Source: Pirellulales bacterium (GTDB lineage Bacteria; Planctomycetota; Planctomycetia; Pirellulales; JALHPA01). Taken from it: DNA of 64,000 nucleotides. The position numbers and the translations under genes are program-made. The stretch is taken from assembly GCA_033762255.1 (NCBI GenBank), contig JANRLT010000001.1, forward strand, positions 1 to 64,000, in the 5' to 3' direction. Below the pieces are notes generated by a model that did not search any database, had not been told where the DNA came from, and saw nothing but the letters and a program-made list of their open reading frames with translations. Below are positions 57,372 to 64,000 of the stretch, one piece after another; position 1 is the stretch's first letter, and every line of letters begins with the position of its first letter.

Positions 57372-58604
57372 GTGGACGGAGTTGTGACGATAGCCCCCGT
57401 GCCTGTGCTCGATATTCCCGGCCCCTGGCCGCGGAATGAGGGGCACACGGAATGGCCATCCACGATTTCCCTGGATACCCCAGCGCCTTCCCCTCCCCAC
57501 TCCCGTGGCAATTCACGACATTCACCCAGCAGCCCCAAGCGCCCTGCGGATTCCTCCCCACCACAAAATCCTCCCCCATCACAGACCACGAATTTTTCCC
57601 CACCTCGGGGAACACAAAGCTTTGCTGCCGGAGTGGAAAATCGCCTTGCCACGGAGGCGCTCCAAACCCTTGCCGGGGAATTAGGCACCTTTTATAACCC
57701 GCTTGTGCTGTTAGGCCCCCCCGGTTCGGGAAAAACCCATTTGGCCCGGGGATTGGCCGATATTTGGCGCAATAAATTAGCCAATCCCGCCCAAGTTATT
57801 TGTTTAACCGGTGCTGATTTTGCCCAATGTGTCACCCAGGCACATGAACGCCAACAGGTTCGGCCTTTTCAAGAACGGATCCGCCAAGCTGTTTTGTTGG
57901 TGGTGGATGACGTTACGCAATTGGCGGGAAAGCGGACCGCCTGGGTGGAATTGCAAGCCGCCCTGGACGACTTGGTGGCCAGCGGGTCGCAGGTGGCACT
58001 GACATCACGCCTACCACTTGAACGGATCAATGGCCTGGGGGAGGCGCTCTTGGCCCGTTTACAAGGTGGTCTAACCGTACAACTGCAACTGCCGGATGTT
58101 GCCAGCCGCGCGTTATTGTGGGAGCGTTATTTGGGATTATGGGGAGTGGATCTGGCCCCGGGCGTTGTTCCTTATTTGGCGCAGCGTCCCAATATTACCG
58201 CGACCGAGATTTTTTGCCAGGCGGAGCGAATTGCCTCCCTCGCCCCCCAAAATTCCCTTTTGACCCCGGCCGAGGTCCGCCGACTTTTGCCCGGAGGAAA
58301 ATCCCCCCTGCGGCCTAACATGCGGACTATAACAAATTTATGCGCGAAATATTTTGGCTTTAAAGCCCCCGATTTATTAAGCCCCTCGCGGCGACGGGCC
58401 GTGGTCAACGCCCGAAATTTGGCCATGTATCTGGCCCGCAGCCTTAGCGAAGTCAGCCTCGAGCAACTGGGGCGCCATTTTGGGGGGCGGGACCATACGA
58501 CGGTTTTGCACGGTATTCGCACTATCGAACAACGTTTACGCACCGATCCTGATTTACGCCAAGCACACGAAGAACTTCGTAAAATGCTGGCTACCGCCGA
58601 TTAA
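57372..58604 (+). CDS. dnaA: Chromosomal replication initiator DnaA, truncated N-terminus
   Basis: From the GTG at 57372 the protein has about 410 residues. The AAA+ core starts at a Walker A of GPPGSGKTHLARG and a Walker B of LLVVDDV, and the C-terminal DnaA box-binding domain keeps GGRDHTTVLHGIRTIE. The arginine finger is kept (LLARLQGGL equals the usual LRSRFxxGL). Missing or changed: the normal folded domain I is absent and replaced by about 75 Pro/Ser-rich residues; the sensor I S-D-R reads S-R-L; and the sensor II Arg in N-V-R-E-L-E-G-A-L reads N-I-T-A-T-E. It lies at the head of dnaN-DUF721-gyrB, confirming the identity. Confidence 0.88.
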   Translation: MDGVVTIAPVPVLDIPGPWPRNEGHTEWPSTISLDTPAPSPPHSRGNSRHSPSSPKRPADSSPPQNPPPSQTTNFSPPRGTQSFAAGVENRLATEALQTLAGELGTFYNPLVLLGPPGSGKTHLARGLADIWRNKLANPAQVICLTGADFAQCVTQAHERQQVRPFQERIRQAVLLVVDDVTQLAGKRTAWVELQAALDDLVASGSQVALTSRLPLERINGLGEALLARLQGGLTVQLQLPDVASRALLWERYLGLWGVDLAPGVVPYLAQRPNITATEIFCQAERIASLAPQNSLLTPAEVRRLLPGGKSPLRPNMRTITNLCAKYFGFKAPDLLSPSRRRAVVNARNLAMYLARSLSEVSLEQLGRHFGGRDHTTVLHGIRTIEQRLRTDPDLRQAHEELRKMLATAD

Positions 58605-59104
58605 AGAGGAGTTTGGCAGCGGCACTATTTATGTCACTGCTGTATTGGACCTACACATGACTACAACCAGCCTGGCCCTTGATTGGGGAAAAACTGTTTT
58701 CATGTTGTCAATCAGCACGACCAGCCAACAACCACATCGCATACATACCCGCTCCTTGCGTGGACCAAAGATAATCCAACTGCCGTCAAACAACCGCGGA
58801 ACATGCCAACGACAATTTTTCCACTGAGCCCAGGTCCCTCCAAAATAAACTTTTCCCCCGGTTAATCACATTTTTTTAGTCATGCCACCCAACCCTGGGC
58901 CTGTGTCACGTGACCTTGTATTACTACTGCTAATTTTTAACTATTTATTAAAAGAACAGAGCAACCAACCACGTCCGCACAAGTTCCTCCCCCGCAACTC
59001 CCCTTGGCTTGGACAAGAATGTTGCCTCTGGGAGATTTATCACCTTCGACCGGCTATATCACATTTAGCTGTATCACTTTAATCAGGGAAAGTTTACCAC
59101 CAGC
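58605..59104. other. AT-rich spacer, candidate origin region
   Basis: 500 bases between dnaA and dnaN, the usual location of a bacterial replication origin. Visible features: TTTTTCCACT near 58812, TTAATCACA near 58863 and the AT-rich TAATTTTTAACTATTTATTA near 58930. These only loosely resemble TTATCCACA, so the origin call is weak. Confidence 0.3.
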
Positions 59105-60220
59105 ATGAAACTCAAGTTACCCCGCAGTGAATTTGCCAACGCGTTCGCCATTGCGGCCCAGGTTGCGCCGGTGCGCAGTCCCAAGCCAATTTTACAGAAT
59201 GTAAAATTCATCGCCCGGGTCGATGGGGGGGAGCTTTTGGCCACTGACCTGGAAGTGGGCGTGCGGATTCGGGTTTCGGGCCTGACCGTGGACCAGCCGG
59301 GCGAGACCGTCCTGCCGATCGCCCGCTTTCGCAATGTTTTGGCGGACAGCCATGACGATGAGTTGGAATTATCCGTCACGGACTCGGGCGCGCTGGTCAA
59401 GGGAAAATCCTCCCGGATCAAGTTGGCCACCGAAAGCGTGGCTGAGTTTCCCTCTATCGCCGACTTTGCCGAATCCCGCTACCACCAAGTCCCCTGCCGC
59501 GTCATGCGCGAGCTTATTCGCCGCACCGTCTACGCCACCGATAACGAAAGCAGTCGCTACGCCCTGGGGGGGGTATTATTGGAACTAACCGCCGAAAAGG
59601 TCACCGCGGTCGGGACCGATGGCCGCCGCCTGGCCAAAATGGAAGGGCCCGCCAGCGCCGTGGGCGAACAGCCCGCTTCCGATCAGCCCACCATTGTTCC
59701 CACGCGGGCCTTGCAAGTGATCGAACGGGCCATCGGGGACGAAGGAGACATTAAACTCGCCGCGCGGGGAAATGACCTTGTGGTGTGCAGTGAAAAAATA
59801 ACGTTGATCACCCGGTTGGTCGAGGGGCGTTTTCCCCGCTGGCGCGACGTCTTTCCCCATCGACCCTCGGCCCCGCGGATAGAGCTTCCCGCCGGCGCAT
59901 TGGCCGATTCCGTCAAGCAAGCGGCGATTGTGACTAGCGATGAAAGCCGCGGCGTCAGCTTTCGCTTTACCGAAGGCAAGCTCTCGCTTCAGGCCAGTAC
60001 CGCCCAAGTCGGCGAAGCCGACGTTGAACAGGTGATTTCCTATTCTGGCCCGGAATTAAAAATTTCGTTGGATCCCCGGTACGTGCTGGATTTTTTAAAG
60101 GTACTTCCCGTGGAACAGATTGTCACCTTTGAATTGGCCGAAGGGGTCGGTCCCGCTGTTCTCTTTAGCGATGACGGTCGTTATTCATACGTGGTCATGC
60201 CACTCAATCGCGACCGCTAA
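59105..60220 (+). CDS. dnaN: DNA polymerase III sliding clamp beta subunit
   Basis: A 371-residue beta clamp. The three-fold pseudo-repeat is recognisable: MKLKLPRSEFANAFAIAAQV, then GKSSRIKLATESVAEFPSI, and the C-terminal sensor YVLDFLKVLPVEQIVTFELA. The final motif YSYVVMPLNRDR corresponds to the usual Y-x-x-M-P-M-R end, here M-P-L-N-R. Forms the dimeric ring that tethers polymerase. Between dnaA and DUF721, as in many genomes. Confidence 0.97.
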   Translation: MKLKLPRSEFANAFAIAAQVAPVRSPKPILQNVKFIARVDGGELLATDLEVGVRIRVSGLTVDQPGETVLPIARFRNVLADSHDDELELSVTDSGALVKGKSSRIKLATESVAEFPSIADFAESRYHQVPCRVMRELIRRTVYATDNESSRYALGGVLLELTAEKVTAVGTDGRRLAKMEGPASAVGEQPASDQPTIVPTRALQVIERAIGDEGDIKLAARGNDLVVCSEKITLITRLVEGRFPRWRDVFPHRPSAPRIELPAGALADSVKQAAIVTSDESRGVSFRFTEGKLSLQASTAQVGEADVEQVISYSGPELKISLDPRYVLDFLKVLPVEQIVTFELAEGVGPAVLFSDDGRYSYVVMPLNRDR

Positions 60221-60282
60221 TGTGAATTTTTTTGTTCCCTAGCCCCGACCTATTGTCAGGTAAAATTTTTCCCCCGTCCTCC

Positions 60283-60579
60283 ATGGCCCAACCGCAAAAG
60301 ATCAGCGAAATTTTGGCCCAGGTGATTGCCCGCCACGGCTATGCCCGCCAATCCGCCGCGGCCGTCGAAGCGGAGGTTTGGGCGCGGATAGCGGGGCGGT
60401 GGTCGGGTCAAACCCGCGTGGGTGAGCTTAAACGGGGGGTGTTGGAGATTTTTGCCGCCAGTAATGTCGCGATCATGGAGCTAGGCTTTGAAAAGTCGCG
60501 GTTATTGGCGGAGTTGGCCGCGGCGCTTCCCCAGGCCAAACTGAAGGATTTGCGGTTCAAGGTGGAGCCGCGCAAATAA
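60283..60579 (+). CDS. dciA: DciA-type (DUF721) replicative helicase-loader protein
   Basis: About 98 residues from the ATG at 60283 (MAQPQKISEILAQVIARHGY); an upstream ATG at 60232 is in the same frame but its codons are poor. DUF721 pattern: ISEILAQVIARHGY, V-W-x-R-I-A-G-x-W and LEIFAASNVAIMELGFEK. DciA is the ancestral operator that assists DnaB helicase loading in bacteria that lack DnaC/DnaI. Its position right after dnaN and before gyrB agrees with this role. Length is on the shorter side. Confidence 0.82.
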   Translation: MAQPQKISEILAQVIARHGYARQSAAAVEAEVWARIAGRWSGQTRVGELKRGVLEIFAASNVAIMELGFEKSRLLAELAAALPQAKLKDLRFKVEPRK

Positions 60580-60588
60580 GATTTTTAG

Positions 60589-63285
<2,697 letters not shown>

Positions 63286-63431
63286 CAGGCGAACTGGATT
63301 TTTTGTTGCTGGTATTTGGTTAGCCGCGACGCGTAGCGGAGCGCTTGACTGACGGTAAATACCGCTTGGGTGGCAGGGGCATAACTTGTTATGCTCACGG
63401 TAGTACGGATTTGTTTTCCCTCATCCCTCCC

Positions 63432-63455
63432 CCCGCGACCCTCGTCTCGCGACCC
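63432..63455 (+). repeat. Direct repeat, copy 1
   Basis: CCCGCGACCCTCGTCTCGCG plus ACCC; identical copy at 63521-63544. Confidence 0.7.
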
Positions 63456-63520
63456 TATTCCCGTTCCCTGTTCCCTATTCCCCGATTGCCCTTCCGCCGA
63501 TGCCATCGGCGGCTATGTTT

Positions 63521-63544
63521 CCCGCGACCCTCGTCTCGCGACCC
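63521..63544 (+). repeat. Direct repeat, copy 2
   Basis: Identical to 63432-63455; 19 bases before the hisE start. Confidence 0.7.
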
Positions 63545-63563
63545 CCCTCCCCTCCCCACGCCC

Positions 63564-63899
63564 ATGCCTACTCCTGGCGAAATTATTGAACAATTGATGG
63601 CCACCATCGAGGCACGGCGGGCCAATCCGCCGGCCAAGTCGTACACGACCAGTCTGTTTCAAGCCGGGGTCCCCAAGATCTGCGCGAAAATCACGGAAGA
63701 GTCCGCCGAAGTGGTCGAGGCGGCCAGCGAGCCGGGTGACGCCGGCCGCGCGCATTTGATTTACGAATCGGTCGATTTGCTCTACCATCTGTTTGTGCTT
63801 TGGGGGCATCAGGGGATTCGCCTGGAAGAAGTCACGGCCGAAATGGCCCGGCGGTTTGGCGTCTCGGGCCTGGACGAAAAAGCCGCCCGGGGTGGGTAA
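63564..63899 (+). CDS. hisE: Phosphoribosyl-ATP pyrophosphatase
   Basis: A 111-residue HisE from the ATG at 63564, the second enzyme of histidine biosynthesis, hydrolysing phosphoribosyl-ATP to phosphoribosyl-AMP. The MazG-like motif KITEESAEVVEAASE (metal-binding Glu pairs) and HLIYESVDLLYHLFVLW are intact. A longer frame starts at 63345 but runs through repeat DNA, so the ATG at 63564 is preferred. Other his genes are not in the window. Position after gyrB is coincidental or shared with a downstream his group. Confidence 0.92.
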   Translation: MPTPGEIIEQLMATIEARRANPPAKSYTTSLFQAGVPKICAKITEESAEVVEAASEPGDAGRAHLIYESVDLLYHLFVLWGHQGIRLEEVTAEMARRFGVSGLDEKAARGG

Positions 63900-64000
63900 G
63901 CAGTGGGGGTTGAACAATTACTACTGATCATCATCGCTTGGGAACAGGAAGAAATTTAGTCTAGCAGAAGCGCAAAAGGTTGCGTGATTTGCTGCTTTGA

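Larger units (their letters stand above)
63286..63563. other. Spacer with GC-rich direct repeats
   Basis: About 280 bases. Two copies of CCCGCGACCCTCGTCTCGCG then ACCC lie at 63432-63455 and 63521-63544, and the palindrome CCGCCGATGCCATCGGCGG lies between them. The reading frame of hisE is open through the spacer but only by chance. Confidence 0.55.

Overview
The window looks like a chromosomal segment of a planctomycete, probably of the Pirellulales type, with moderately high GC. The support is the set of phylum-typical families: a DUF1501 protein beside a DUF1549/DUF1553 protein, a DUF1559 pseudopilin-like protein, a very large exported sugar dehydrogenase with a dockerin tail, a short CxxG-KK-CC tetratricopeptide protein, two clpP genes in tandem, and long spacers full of small palindromic repeats. 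All assignments come from reading the sequence; no database search was run.

Layout. 1-3300: the end of a membrane protein, a creatininase-family hydrolase and a TPR protein. 3348-5503 (minus): a toxin-antitoxin-like pair, bioB and a histidine-rich metal-binding protein. 5622-8894 (minus): a run of small orphan genes. At least one integron-type attC recombination site (7499-7588) is readable and a second is likely (8142-8248), but there is no integrase. 9035-9670 is repeat-rich spacer. 9675-14816 (minus): a phosphodiesterase-like protein and metH. 15787-20244: giant secreted PQQ-type sugar dehydrogenase. 20467-25124: an AlkD-like HEAT protein, a lipoprotein and small unknowns. 25646-31274: two exported amidohydrolases converging on a porin-like protein. 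32103-33407 (minus): clpP pair. 33842-38135: DUF1559 protein, unknowns, and an immunity-like islet flanked by inverted composite hairpins. 38144-42046 (minus): an oversized Tex protein. 43142-48907 (minus): an alginate-export-type porin, DUF1501 and DUF1549/1553 proteins. 49926-54678: dapA, a LOG-family gene, a ceramidase-like protein and a transglutaminase-like protein. 54985-63896: argS followed by the replication block dnaA-dnaN-dciA(DUF721)-gyrB, then hisE.

How the genes fit together. The dnaA-dnaN-DUF721-gyrB order marks the replication-initiation neighbourhood. DnaA has lost its usual N-terminal domain and several AAA+ signature residues, while a DciA-type helicase-loader gene lies one gene downstream of dnaN. 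The clpP pair appears to make one fully catalytic subunit and one lacking the triad aspartate. Much of the rest is envelope or secreted machinery (porins, amidohydrolases, ceramidase-like hydrolase, DUF1501/1549 proteins), as expected for a polymer-degrading planctomycete.

The most unusual points are the integrase-less cassette cluster, the inverted composite hairpins around an immunity-like islet, the degenerate DnaA and ClpP2 proteins, and the Tex protein with a roughly 240-residue acidic insert plus an RGG-rich tail.
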